A stretch of 64,000 nt of DNA, taken from the NCBI RefSeq assembly GCF_031928785.1, contig NZ_JARQAL010000008.1; one strand, written 5' to 3'. The notes beneath the pieces were generated by a model. That model was not told the DNA's origin. It was given only the letters and a program-made list of their open reading frames with translations, and ran no database searches. The number at the start of each line of letters is the position of its first letter. Position 1 is the first letter of the stretch. A program made the translations under genes and the position numbers. This stretch comes from Enterococcus_C asini_A (GTDB lineage Bacteria > Bacillota > Bacilli > Lactobacillales > Enterococcaceae). Below, one piece after another: positions 53,828 to 62,392 of the stretch.

Positions 53828-54267
53828 TACCACCTATTTCAAAAAATATATTTAATTATATGGTGCATTGTATTTTGCTACAAAAGTACCTTTCCCTGCT
53901 CCGTCAGAGTATGCCCATACATTAGACTTTGCGTATACCCATCCATCGCCAGAACCCCCCACAGTTGCATATGCTCCGTGAAACTCTTTTCTGTGAATAT
54001 AATTGGAATGTCCTTCTTTGTATCCGTTGAATATATTATGATTCTCTGAATAGTATACCCATCGACCATTTTCATAATTGATTGCTGCTCTAGGCTCAAT
54101 TCTGTTTTCTTCACTCTTTTTTATTAATTCAAACAGTTCCGGTGATGAAGCAGTTATAACTTTATCATTATCATCTAAAGTTACACTTCCTGTAGAAGGT
54201 GATGTTAGGATGATTTCATGGACACGATTTGGTAGAATCTAACTACTAAGAAAAGGACGTGTCCACG

Positions 54268-54531
54268 ATGGCAAAAGCCAAGAAAAAATTTGATGAAGAC
54301 TTTAAGAAGATGATCTTAGATTTAAACCAGTCTGGCCAATCGGTCGAGGAACTGGCAGCGCAATATGGTATCGCTACACAAACGATTTATCGTTGGAAGA
54401 AGCTTTATACAAAGAATGAAGCAACCGGCATGACTAAGGCAGAAATCCTAGCAATGAAAAAGGAAATGGCCCGCATGCAGGAGGAAAACACTATCCTAAA
54501 AAAGGCTTTAACCATATTCGCTCAAAAGTAA
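54268..54531 (+). CDS. IS3-family transposase OrfA
   Basis: 87 residues: helix-turn-helix (SVEELAAQYGIATQTIYRWKKLY) and a leucine-zipper-like helix (EILAMKKEMARMQEENTILKKAL). The slippery sequence AAAAAAG at 54498-54504, in phase A-AAA-AAG, should give a -1 frameshift to an OrfAB fusion; the OrfB frame is open back to that point. ATG 54268 follows AAAAGGAC. Confidence 0.93.
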   Translation: MAKAKKKFDEDFKKMILDLNQSGQSVEELAAQYGIATQTIYRWKKLYTKNEATGMTKAEILAMKKEMARMQEENTILKKALTIFAQK

Positions 54532-54533
54532 AA

Positions 54534-55409
54534 ATGAGTGATGTCTTCGAATTTATTCAATCAAATGTTCATGATCATGACGTAAAACAAATGTGTACCG
54601 TTTTGGAAGCACCGAAATCCAGCTACTATGACTGGAAGAAAAAGAAGCCTTCCAAGCGCCAATCAGAAAACAAACGCTTAAACCGCTTGATTTCAGGAAT
54701 CTACTTTGAAAACAAGGGTATCTATGGTGCGCCCAAAATTCATAAGATTCTTGTTGGCCGTGGCGAGACCTTGTCCCTAAAGAAAGTACAAATACTGATG
54801 AGAAAATTAGGCTTGCGTTCAATCACCCTCAAGAAGTACAAGCCTGGCAAACAAGCAAAAGTTAAAAGTGAAGGACGTAAAAACCTGTTAAACCAAGATT
54901 TTACCACTACGTCGATCAATCAAAAATGGGTGACAGACATTACCTATATTCATACCCTAAAAGATGGCTGGACCTATCTTTCCACCATCCAAGATCTTCA
55001 CACAAAGAAAATCATCGGTTGGAAGTTTGGCAAGCAGATGACGAAAGAACTGGTTATCGAAACCCTTGACCATGCGCTCTTAAACCACACACCCTCCGAG
55101 AACTTGATCATCCACTCAGACTTGGGTTCTCAGTACACTAGCGAAGCCTATGAGGCAAAGTTGAAAGAATTGAACATTCGGCACTCCTTTAGTCGTAAAG
55201 GCTGTCCGTATGACAATGCCGGTATCGAATCGTTTCACGCCTCACTCAAAAAAGAAGAAGTCTATCCATCAAAAGCGTATGAAAACTTTGAAGCTGCTCA
55301 TTTAGCGTTATTTCAATACATTGAAGGATTTTACAATCGCAAGCGAATCCATAGTAGTATTAATTATTTAACACCAAATCAGATGGAAGAGTTGGCATTG
55401 CAAGCTTAG
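54534..55409 (+). CDS. IS3-family transposase OrfB
   Basis: 291 residues with an N-terminal HTH_21 region (KGIYGAPKIHKIL) and rve integrase core: catalytic D in WVTDITYI, D in IHSDLGSQYT, E in NAGIESFHASLKKEE (DDE with 35-residue spacing). Appears intact. Confidence 0.94.
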   Translation: MSDVFEFIQSNVHDHDVKQMCTVLEAPKSSYYDWKKKKPSKRQSENKRLNRLISGIYFENKGIYGAPKIHKILVGRGETLSLKKVQILMRKLGLRSITLKKYKPGKQAKVKSEGRKNLLNQDFTTTSINQKWVTDITYIHTLKDGWTYLSTIQDLHTKKIIGWKFGKQMTKELVIETLDHALLNHTPSENLIIHSDLGSQYTSEAYEAKLKELNIRHSFSRKGCPYDNAGIESFHASLKKEEVYPSKAYENFEAAHLALFQYIEGFYNRKRIHSSINYLTPNQMEELALQA

Positions 55410-55437
55410 TTCCTAGCTACCACCTACATTTTTTTTG

Positions 55438-55541
55438 CGAGATTTCCACAGGGCTTCAACTTCATCGCTTCGATCAGCGGTCAAACGGTTTTGGTTTGAC
55501 GGCTGGTCGAAACGATGAGATACTAACCCGCTGGAATCTCG
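55438..55541. repeat. 104-nt near-perfect hairpin inside the IS right end
   Basis: Arms CGAGATTTCCA.. and ..TGGAATCTCG, then TCATCG/CGATGA, TTCGA/TCGAA, CAGC/GCTG, GTCAAAC/GTTTGAC, with a short loop. About 40 of 48 positions pair. It lies between orfB and the right terminal repeat. Confidence 0.8.
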
Positions 55542-55749
55542 AAAAAATTCTCACAAATCGTGTCCGAGGTATTGACTCAAATCCAAGGTACGTCTTGACT
55601 AATATTCACACTTGTAGCGTTAGCTGAATATACACCTAACCCGCCAAGCGCTGCTAAACTAAATAATAATGCAACTATTCTTTTCATGCTTTTCCTCCTC
55701 GTGTATTTCAGTAAAAAGACAGGTTTCAGAAATCGGTGATTAAAGTCGT

Positions 55750-55774
55750 TGAGAATATGTTCTTTAAAATGCTA
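55750..55774. repeat. 25-bp inverted repeat, right copy
   Basis: Reverse complement of 53803-53827, 63 bp upstream of the lactococcin 972-type start codon. Confidence 0.85.
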
Positions 55775-55842
55775 AAAGTGGATTTTTTAGACCTCGTAAG
55801 TCCTTCTGCAACCAATTATATCTAGATGTAATTAATATTTTT

Positions 55843-56499
55843 TCATGTACTTCCATCCAAATTCACTATACAATCACTAACCTCTTCAAAATTATGATCA
55901 TGTGATGCTGCTATAACCGTTTTGCCATTTATAGTTAGTTCTTTAAGATAATTGATTATAAATCTAGAATTTTCTTCATCAATTGAACCTGTTGGCTCAT
56001 CAGCAAATATGATCTTTGAAGGCTTTAACACTGCTCTCGCTAACGCAACGCGTTGCTGTTCGCCACCAGAAAGATTGTAAACTCTATCATTCAATCTTAT
56101 CTTCAAATTCATTTCTTCTAAAATAGCTAACATAGCCATAGTCCTATTTTTTTTACTAATGTCGGAGTACTCTAGTCCAATTTCCAAATTTCTTCTAACC
56201 GTTGCATCTTCAATCAATCCAAAATTTTGAAATAAATAACTAATTTCAGTTCGCCTTATGTTCATAGCTCCTTTGCTATTACAATAAGGAAAATCTTCTC
56301 CATCAAATTTTAATATCCCAGAATCAGCAGGTTCTATCACCCCCATTATATTAAGTAAAGTTGATTTTCCAGAACCACTTTTTCCAAAAATTGTAGTAAA
56401 TGAATTCTTTTGAATGGAAAGATCAAAATTTTGAAATAAAACCTTATCTCTGAACTTCTTATTAAGTTTCTCAATTTCAATGATATTTCTATTTTCCAC
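55843..56499 (-). CDS. ABC transporter ATPase, lactococcin 972 group
   Basis: 218 residues, MacB/LolD-like: Walker A FGKSGSGKST, signature LSGGEQQRVALARA, Walker B IIFADEPTGSIDEE, H-loop ASHDHNFE. Overlaps the upstream membrane protein by 11 bp. The ATPase/large-membrane-protein pair is the hallmark of lactococcin 972-type loci and is thought to provide export or immunity. Confidence 0.92.
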   Translation of the reverse strand: MENRNIIEIEKLNKKFRDKVLFQNFDLSIQKNSFTTIFGKSGSGKSTLLNIMGVIEPADSGILKFDGEDFPYCNSKGAMNIRRTEISYLFQNFGLIEDATVRRNLEIGLEYSDISKKNRTMAMLAILEEMNLKIRLNDRVYNLSGGEQQRVALARAVLKPSKIIFADEPTGSIDEENSRFIINYLKELTINGKTVIAASHDHNFEEVSDCIVNLDGST

Positions 56500-58588
56500 T
56501 TATAATATCTCCTAAATTATTTTTTTCTAATGAAATAATTGTTACTAAATGAACAACTATTTCAACGACCAAAAATACTACAAATATGTCCCAATTTAAT
56601 GCATCAGCTGTTTCAATAGATAATAAGTAAGCCGCCATACAAACATATTGGAACAACAGCATTAACCATAATTTCTTATAGGCTAAAAATTTTGAAAAAC
56701 CATTGATTCTTTCAATCACTACTTCATGCTTAAATACTTTAAAAAAGAGAAGCGTTACATAAGTAATCAATACAGAACTAACAATTGTACTAAAACCAAG
56801 GACTGTACTTTGCATAACTACGTTCCCTACAGCAAGCCTTGTCTTTTCTTCCAAAAATTCACTTTGTCGTATAATCTGAGGATAATTATCTTGATAGTCA
56901 TGTTGTTTTAAAAGTGGTTTTAACTTTTCAATAGTTTTTACTGGAGACTCTTCTATTTTTACCTTTAGATTATCCCTCACTCCTTGTCCCCCCATAATAC
57001 TCCTATCAACAAATGAAGAATTATTACTTGTGGAGATATAGATGACTTCGTTATTTAACTTTTCTCCAGTATTGAAGCTTATAAAATTCCTATTTTTGTT
57101 TGGATCTGTCCGAATAATTTTTATATTGGGAACATAACCCATAACATTTTTTGAATTGTATTTAACAACTTCAATGACTTTGCTTTCAATTTCCTTTTTT
57201 GAAGTAGGGATACACAATATTATGTCATCGGTTAATCTATCAACACTTATTTTATCCCCGTCTTGGTCAAACAGAGGAAACAACTTTAAATAATTTGGAT
57301 TAACATTAACATATTTATATTGTTCCTCTATAGGCTGTTTTATACTATCCTCATTAAGTAATATAGCTCCCCTTTCATTAAGAGGCTCATACATAAGCTC
57401 GTCAAGAATATGTCCATATTCCATTGTGTGAACAGGGGCATTATTGCCAATTTGAACGGGATAAAAAAGTCCGTAATCATTTTTTACCTGCTTTTCTTCT
57501 TTAGCTGTAATCATCTCAAACGTATTACTTACAGCACAAGCTAGCGGGAGTAATGACAAAAAACAGCCTATTATTGAGATAGCCTTTACCCCATATAGAA
57601 AGAAAAATGCAATTTTAGTATAGTTTATATTTTTTAGCTGTTTTGAAAAATTTAAGTATTGTAAAATATCTAGTATGGAAAAATTGAGAATAATAAGTGC
57701 AACTACGGATAATAGCTGAATACTTATGACCTGTGCGTTAACATGCCAATGAAGTAAATACACGGATACAATATCCATAGTTAGTATAGCCAGTCCAGCG
57801 AAAAGAATTGTTTTTCCAAGAAATAAAAATGATATTTTCCCACTAGAAAATCCATTTAATCTATAAATAGCCGCTTTTTTTGAATTTGATAATTGAAATA
57901 CCAAAAAAAATATTATCAAAAATATTATCAAGATATAATTTAACCCAGTTAATTCTGTTCGATCATTAAACTCTAACGTGGGAATTTCTTGCACATCTTT
58001 AATCTTTAAATCATCTGTAGCAACTTGTCTATGATATTTTTTTGATAAGCGCTCACTTAATAGTTTAAAAAAAAGACTTGCGGTTTCAGTGTCATCTGTT
58101 TCAATAAAAAATATCCCTTCGTAACTATCTAAATCTCCGTTCACTTCCTTAATAGGTACAATAGATACAGTGTATCCTTTTAATCCTGTATTTAAGTTAG
58201 TAATTCTTTTTTTGATAAACTGTGGCTGCCTGTTAAATGCGTTCATTATTAAGGACGGCTTTATATCTGCCACTTGGAACTCTACTGTCCGTAGCTCATT
58301 ATTGTAATCAACTTTTCCAGCTTTTATATCCCAACCTGCATACCGCGTTCTTCTCAAGTAATTTACATCTAATTCTCGAGCAACCCCTTCTAGAATGTCC
58401 AAATCATGTGCATGTGTTTGAATAGAATTTTCCAATCTTGGTATTGTAAACGGCACAAAATTTGTATCTAATCTATATTCTTGTTTTGCCTTTTCTACTT
58501 GATAGTGATAATTTCCTTGCGATAAGACGTTAAATCCCAAAATACATATTAAAAAACCAACCAACATCGTTAAGATCCTATTATTCAT
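56489..58588 (-). CDS. Bacteriocin-associated integral membrane protein (DUF1430 type)
   Basis: 699 residues: N-terminal helix (about 5-24), large extracytoplasmic domain to about 220, three to four central helices (about 225-370), a second extracytoplasmic domain, and three C-terminal helices (about 595-690). This seven-helix MacB/FtsX-like layout matches the lactococcin 972-associated membrane proteins. It precedes the ATPase gene; both flank the broken bacteriocin gene. Start at ATG 58588; GGGGTGACACTAGAGAA upstream gives only a modest ribosome binding site. Confidence 0.85.
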   Translation of the reverse strand: MNNRILTMLVGFLICILGFNVLSQGNYHYQVEKAKQEYRLDTNFVPFTIPRLENSIQTHAHDLDILEGVARELDVNYLRRTRYAGWDIKAGKVDYNNELRTVEFQVADIKPSLIMNAFNRQPQFIKKRITNLNTGLKGYTVSIVPIKEVNGDLDSYEGIFFIETDDTETASLFFKLLSERLSKKYHRQVATDDLKIKDVQEIPTLEFNDRTELTGLNYILIIFLIIFFLVFQLSNSKKAAIYRLNGFSSGKISFLFLGKTILFAGLAILTMDIVSVYLLHWHVNAQVISIQLLSVVALIILNFSILDILQYLNFSKQLKNINYTKIAFFFLYGVKAISIIGCFLSLLPLACAVSNTFEMITAKEEKQVKNDYGLFYPVQIGNNAPVHTMEYGHILDELMYEPLNERGAILLNEDSIKQPIEEQYKYVNVNPNYLKLFPLFDQDGDKISVDRLTDDIILCIPTSKKEIESKVIEVVKYNSKNVMGYVPNIKIIRTDPNKNRNFISFNTGEKLNNEVIYISTSNNSSFVDRSIMGGQGVRDNLKVKIEESPVKTIEKLKPLLKQHDYQDNYPQIIRQSEFLEEKTRLAVGNVVMQSTVLGFSTIVSSVLITYVTLLFFKVFKHEVVIERINGFSKFLAYKKLWLMLLFQYVCMAAYLLSIETADALNWDIFVVFLVVEIVVHLVTIISLEKNNLGDIISGK

Positions 58589-58621
58589 TTCTCTAGTGTC
58601 ACCCCATTTATTTTTTGTTAT

Positions 58622-58751
58622 CTATATGAATCCTGTTAAACATTTGCACTTTGAATTTTGAAATTGTCTAAACGTATATTTAAAAGCTCAAATGTATTTT
58701 CACCATCAGCTAAAAATCAACATTAGCATTTCTTTAGCAGGATTCATATAG
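58622..58751. mobile_element. MITE-like 130-bp element
   Basis: Ends are inverted repeats: CTATATGAATCCTGTTAAA at the left and TTTAGCAGGATTCATATAG at the right (14 bp perfect, about 21 of 26 overall). AT-rich non-coding interior. It abuts the decayed gene copy at 58752. No clear target duplication. Confidence 0.55.
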
Positions 58752-58862
58752 CGTTGAAAAAATGAAATATTAGGAGAGTTGTTTTCGGATACTCCGGTTC
58801 ATCAAGGGAAGACCTTTCTTTGAAGCAGCTTGGTTGTACACTATACTTATTGTTTGTAAATT
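58752..58862 (-). pseudogene. Decayed paralogue of the 97-residue gene
   Basis: Nucleotide similarity to 53583-53690 (shared TTGAAAAAATGAA, TATTAGGAGA) shows a partial second copy with frameshifts and no start codon. Between here and 59185 I see only short open stretches (for example 59018-59166, +, ending ...RPEVSEL) and an 8-bp inverted repeat TACGAACT/AGTTCGTA at 58996-59032. Confidence 0.6.
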
Positions 58863-59185
58863 TTCAATCTTCCTGCATAATAATCGTAAGTCGATTTCCC
58901 TTTGCATCCATCCTAGTCGCTTTCTACATCAGTTGTTACAATGATATAGATAGGCATCGGTTTTAGAGAATCCCCTCCCCAATCCATATTAGGTATACGA
59001 ACTTACGTAATATGACAAGGGGTTAGTTCGTAATCTAGAGTCTGGTTCTGATATTAGCGTATTATCAATCAGTGCATCACTGTCAACTCAGCTTTTATCT
59101 GGTGAATCTGCAGTTCCGTTAGAGTCAACAGAACAACTGCCAACCAGACCTGAAGTATCTGAACTTTAGCCAAAGGTATTGGAAA

Positions 59186-59407
59186 TTAACTGTACCAGCC
59201 GATGTAATATTTCCCTGAACTGACGTATTCATAGTAAAGTAAAGTCTTACCAGCAAATTTTTTGGGAGGGATTGAAGGGAATCTGTAAGAGTATAATGCA
59301 GTTCCTTCAATAGCTTGATTTGTTTGTATCACCTCCTCACCATTGTTCACAAGTACACCTGGTCCTATCATTAAGGAGCAAGCTAAGGTAAATAACACAG
59401 TTTTCAA
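59186..59407 (-). CDS. Small secreted peptide of unknown family
   Basis: 73 residues from TTG 59407 (AATGAGG 7-8 bases upstream): signal peptide MKTVLFTLACSLMIGPGVLV and a mature part of about 50 residues rich in Tyr, Lys, Gly and Ser ending KYYIGWYS. No double-glycine leader. It is divergent from the AgrC/LytTR-type system with a phased repeat between them, so it may be regulated by, or the signal for, that system. Confidence 0.6.
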   Translation of the reverse strand: MKTVLFTLACSLMIGPGVLVNNGEEVIQTNQAIEGTALYSYRFPSIPPKKFAGKTLLYYEYVSSGKYYIGWYS

Positions 59408-59476
59408 TTTTTTTCCTCATTTCTCTTTATTCAAAGTGTATCAAACCAGCAATATATTAAATACTGGACGGGGCTG

Positions 59477-59534
59477 TTCGTCTGGTTTTGGAGGATATTC
59501 GTCTCCACGAATCGTAGTCTAATTTTGTTATAGT
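59477..59534 (+). promoter_or_regulatory. Phased direct repeat and promoter ahead of the two-component genes
   Basis: TTCGTCT at 59477-59483 and 59498-59504, 21 bp apart (two helical turns), followed by TATAGT (59529-59534) with no recognisable -35. This is the layout of LytTR-family activated promoters (two direct repeats next to a missing -35). Confidence 0.55.
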
Positions 59535-59552
59535 AAAAAAGTAGGTGAAGGC

Positions 59553-60827
59553 ATGAACTATTTGTTCTTATCGTTTTGCTCCACAATTCCGGTTCTTCCA
59601 TTTCTACTGAATAGTAGAAAGAAGAAGCATCCATTTTTTTTGTTAGCTGTTTTTATTGGTATTTTTATTTTTCAAAATTACACTTTTCCAGTGGTTGGAA
59701 CAATTGCTACATTTTTACTTATCTTTGTTTTCCTACTATCTTCAGACCGTGATCTCATCACGGCATTTATTTACTCTGCAACATTCTTCTTAAATAATTT
59801 GGTATTGCAGATTATTGTATCTCCCATAATTTCTATTCTTTCAATGAAAATGGAATGGTGGATGATAGTTATATTTCAAGCTGGGTTTTATGTATTCTTC
59901 CAGTTTTCTCTATCTAAACTAGAGGTATGGTTTTATGAAAAGTATGTGGATACAGAAATAGTGAAGATTATAATCGCTATGTCAGCATTAATTGGTTTTT
60001 TATATAGTATTTGGCTTAATGATTTACCGGGAATCAATGCAGCTGAATCGGGAACCCTTCTGAGAATTACAATAATTGCAGCGTTATGTGCGGTCTTCCT
60101 GTTTCTGTTGGTAGTTTTATTTTTTGCACAGCGAACAATTTTAGATCGAACAAAAGTAGCGCAAGAAAAAGTAGAGATGGAAACCAGTAAAATTTACTAT
60201 CAAGAACTAGCAAAAAACGCCCAACAAATCCGAAATTTTAAGCATGATTTTCAAAATCTTTGTCTTGGAATGGAGTTGGTGATTCAAAAAGGTGAAATTG
60301 ACGAAATTTCAAGATACTTTGAAGAATATATAGAAAAACCAAGCAGACAACTCTCAACACTTGCATATAACCTCTCTGCGTTAGAAAAATTAACGAGTGT
60401 TCCACTAAAAAGCTTACTGTATGCGAAACTAGGAACAATAGATTCAAAATCTATTCATTTGGTAATAGAAATTGACGATAATATAGTATTTTCGGAATCC
60501 TACTTATCCAATCTGATTCGAGGTTTGGGGATTATTCTGGATAATGCACTTGAAGAACTGGCTTTTTTAGGTGGAGGAGAGTTAAATATAGGGGTTAAGC
60601 AAAATGGTACGGATATTCAGTTAACTGTTGAAAATTCCTGCCGGAAAAATTTACCACCACTTTATGAACTTCAAAGTGTTGGCTATTCAACTAAAGGCTC
60701 GAACCGGGGTTTAGGGTTAGCTAGTTTAGAAAATTGTTTATCGGAATTTCCATTTCTATTGAGAACACAAATTTCATCAGAACGATTTATTCAAGTTATT
60801 ATTATTGAAGGGTCTGAGTCAAAATGA
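59553..60827 (+). CDS. AgrC/ComD-type sensor histidine kinase
   Basis: 424 residues: six to seven membrane helices in the first 205 residues, a dimerisation helix with phospho-His in NFKHDFQNLCLGM, and a GHKL ATPase domain (ILDNALEELAF; GSNRGLGLASLENCL). HPK10-family sensors detect secreted peptides. AGGTGAAGGC precedes the ATG; overlaps the response regulator by 4 bp. Probably controls bacteriocin production in this region. Confidence 0.9.
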   Translation: MNYLFLSFCSTIPVLPFLLNSRKKKHPFFLLAVFIGIFIFQNYTFPVVGTIATFLLIFVFLLSSDRDLITAFIYSATFFLNNLVLQIIVSPIISILSMKMEWWMIVIFQAGFYVFFQFSLSKLEVWFYEKYVDTEIVKIIIAMSALIGFLYSIWLNDLPGINAAESGTLLRITIIAALCAVFLFLLVVLFFAQRTILDRTKVAQEKVEMETSKIYYQELAKNAQQIRNFKHDFQNLCLGMELVIQKGEIDEISRYFEEYIEKPSRQLSTLAYNLSALEKLTSVPLKSLLYAKLGTIDSKSIHLVIEIDDNIVFSESYLSNLIRGLGIILDNALEELAFLGGGELNIGVKQNGTDIQLTVENSCRKNLPPLYELQSVGYSTKGSNRGLGLASLENCLSEFPFLLRTQISSERFIQVIIIEGSESK

Positions 60828-61552
60828 TCAAAGTGTTTGTGTGTGAAGATAATCATCATCAAAGAGAGTATTATGTAGAACTAATTATGAAAATTTTCCA
60901 GGAGGGTAAGTGGGAGGGAGAAGTCTACTCATTTTCAAATCCTTATTCTTTGTTGGAGAAGTGTAGGCAAAACTACTCACTTGAAGAAAAACATTTATAC
61001 ATATTAGATATTCATTTATCATCTGATATGGATGGAATTGAGCTTGCAAAAGAGATTAGACGGTTCGATTCTCAAGGAGAACTAGTTTTTTTAACAACAG
61101 ATGGAGAACAGATGCCTATTACCTTTCGATTACAATTAAAGGCATTAGATTATATCTTAAAAGATCAAGAGGATAATCTTCTGGAAGCCTTTTCCAGATG
61201 CATCAATCAAGTATCTAAAATAGATCATGCTAATCAACACTACTTAGTAATTGAGAGTAAGGGAATGTTCTATCGATATCCATTTCAGGATGTGATGATT
61301 CTTTGTACTAGCGGGAAAAAGAATATTATTGAACTTCATACTCGTCAGGGAATAGAAGAATTCAGGGGGACATTGAAAGATATTTTGACAGATTATCCTG
61401 AACTACTTCAAATACACCAAGGAATTCTAGTCAATCCCATTAATATTATGAAAATAGACGAGAAAAATAGAATATTGACTATGTTGAGCGGGGAACAATG
61501 CGACATTGCATACCGATATCGAAGAAAAGTTTTGGAATATCTTAGAACGTGA
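60824..61552 (+). CDS. LytTR-family response regulator
   Basis: 242 residues: receiver (VCEDNHHQREYY, phospho-Asp in LYILDIHLSSDMDG, about D64) and C-terminal LytTR DNA-binding domain (FRGTLKDILTDYPELLQIHQGILVNPINI). AgrA/ComE-like. Expected to bind two direct repeats in phase, such as TTCGTCT-N14-TTCGTCT upstream of its operon. Confidence 0.93.
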   Translation: MIKVFVCEDNHHQREYYVELIMKIFQEGKWEGEVYSFSNPYSLLEKCRQNYSLEEKHLYILDIHLSSDMDGIELAKEIRRFDSQGELVFLTTDGEQMPITFRLQLKALDYILKDQEDNLLEAFSRCINQVSKIDHANQHYLVIESKGMFYRYPFQDVMILCTSGKKNIIELHTRQGIEEFRGTLKDILTDYPELLQIHQGILVNPINIMKIDEKNRILTMLSGEQCDIAYRYRRKVLEYLRT

Positions 61553-61624
61553 GATTTTTTCTATTGAGTGTGAAAGAAAAAAACCGTCAAATAAAGCCTA
61601 AATCAAAAATCCCGTCAGATTTCT

Positions 61625-61710
61625 CTGGCGGGATTTTGGCGGGGAACCTAGTTAAAATAGGTCCTTTTTATCCATTCTAAGTGAACTGAAAAGCTGTTAA
61701 ATCAACATTT
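61625..61710. repeat. Second integrase-arm/att-like sequence
   Basis: TGGCGGG..TTTTGGCGGGGAACCTAG (61625-61651), a TTAGAATGG..ATAAA core on the minus strand (about 61662-61678), and CTGTTAAATCAACATTTC (61694-61711) each resemble the integrase-end sequences at 46550-46650. Candidate far end of the element, or the start of a second, related one. Confidence 0.6.
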
Positions 61711-61733
61711 CGCAACCAAGTGAGGTTACTACT

Positions 61734-62153
61734 TTATTCCTTAGTGGTAGAGGTAATTTGACTAGGAGAATCAGTTTCTAGTTTAGATAATGCAACAAGG
61801 ATAAAGTGGATTTCACGAATTTTATTATCTTCAGAGTATTTTAGATAGTTCTCACACTTTCTTTGTAATTTTGAGATTTTTTCAATCTCTGCAGTGGAGA
61901 CAATGGTATAGTAATCGTTTATAATCTTATCTCTGAAACTTGGTTGAAATTCATTGCAGATATACTGAAATTCATCCCATGAAACGTTTATTTGGTCAAG
62001 AAGATATTACATTGACTCAAAACTAGTGTTTTGATTGTCATTTTCAATGCGTGACAGAGTAGTTCGATTAATTTGATTATGGCAAACATCTTTCTGTGAT
62101 AATCCTTTACCGATTCGAATTGATTTATATACTTGACCAAAATCCCATCGCAT
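61734..62153 (-). pseudogene. Broken Rgg-like regulator
   Basis: From ATG 62153 (AGGAGGAATCATC upstream) the minus strand encodes RWDFGQVYKSIRIGKGLSQK..., an Rgg/XRE helix-turn-helix (SRIENDNQNTSFESM). Codon 49 is a TAA stop (62007-62009); the same frame then continues YLLDQINVSWDEFQYICNEF... to a stop at 61734-61736. Total 139 codons against about 280-300 for Rgg, so it has a nonsense mutation and lacks its C-terminal peptide-binding half. Confidence 0.75.
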
Positions 62154-62259
62154 GATGATTCCTCCTGACAGAATGTGCATATATTCAACATTATAATATA
62201 ACTAACGTATCAAATTGTAAAATCAACTTATAAGAAATACAACAGAAAAGAGTAGTCAA

Positions 62260-62325
62260 ATGAATATGCTAGAAATCATTAATCAGCTAGGCTTATGGCT
62301 AGTTGTTGCAAGTGCTGGTGTCTAA
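62260..62325 (+). CDS. Short hydrophobic peptide, pheromone candidate
   Basis: 21 codons, MNMLEIINQLGLWLVV..., hydrophobic C-terminal half, no signal peptide cleavage site. Divergent from the rgg remnant with a 106-bp spacer, the usual arrangement for Rgg/SHP pairs. Ribosome binding site weak (AAAAGAG). Too short for proof of coding. Confidence 0.5.
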   Translation: MNMLEIINQLGLWLVVASAGV

Positions 62326-62392
62326 AGGTAAGTAAATTGATATGAATTATGTTTATGATGAATACCAACTTTTATTACAAGGAGTGTTAAAT

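Larger units (their letters stand above)
54219..55566 (+). mobile_element. IS3-family insertion sequence
   Basis: 1,348 bp. Left end TGGACACGATTTGGTAGAAT and right end (reverse complement) CGGACACGATTTGTGAGAAT are imperfect terminal inverted repeats. OrfA and OrfB follow the IS3 pattern with an A-AAA-AAG slippery heptamer. No 3-4-bp target repeat: left flank TCA, right flank AGG. Confidence 0.9.
53852..55687 (-). pseudogene. Lactococcin 972-family bacteriocin gene, broken by an IS3 element
   Basis: The 5' part (55687 to 55577) encodes a signal peptide MKRIVALLFSLAALGGLG..NA plus TSVNISQDVPWI, then a TGA stop. After the IS, the same strand continues in an open frame from 54217 to the stop at 53852-53854 (121 codons): ...SVTLDDNDKVITAS..., ending GGSGDGWVYAKSNVWAYSDG and FVAKYNAPYN. 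Trp/Tyr/Gly-rich, Cys-free mature region and the flanking MacB-like ATPase plus 699-aa membrane protein are the lactococcin 972 context. The IS and stop codon inactivate it; no target duplication is visible, so sequence at the junction may have been lost. Confidence 0.75.

Noticed and set aside
53878..54114. 78-codon ORF within the lactococcin-like gene
   Set aside because: Different frame from the conserved Trp/Gly-rich sequence; no ribosome binding site.
55410..55566. Integron attC site
   Set aside because: Hairpin is suggestive, but there is no integron integrase or cassette structure and it lies inside an IS.
61988..62191. 67-codon ORF overlapping the rgg remnant
   Set aside because: Shifted frame; the Shine-Dalgarno and helix-turn-helix belong to the frame starting at 62153.
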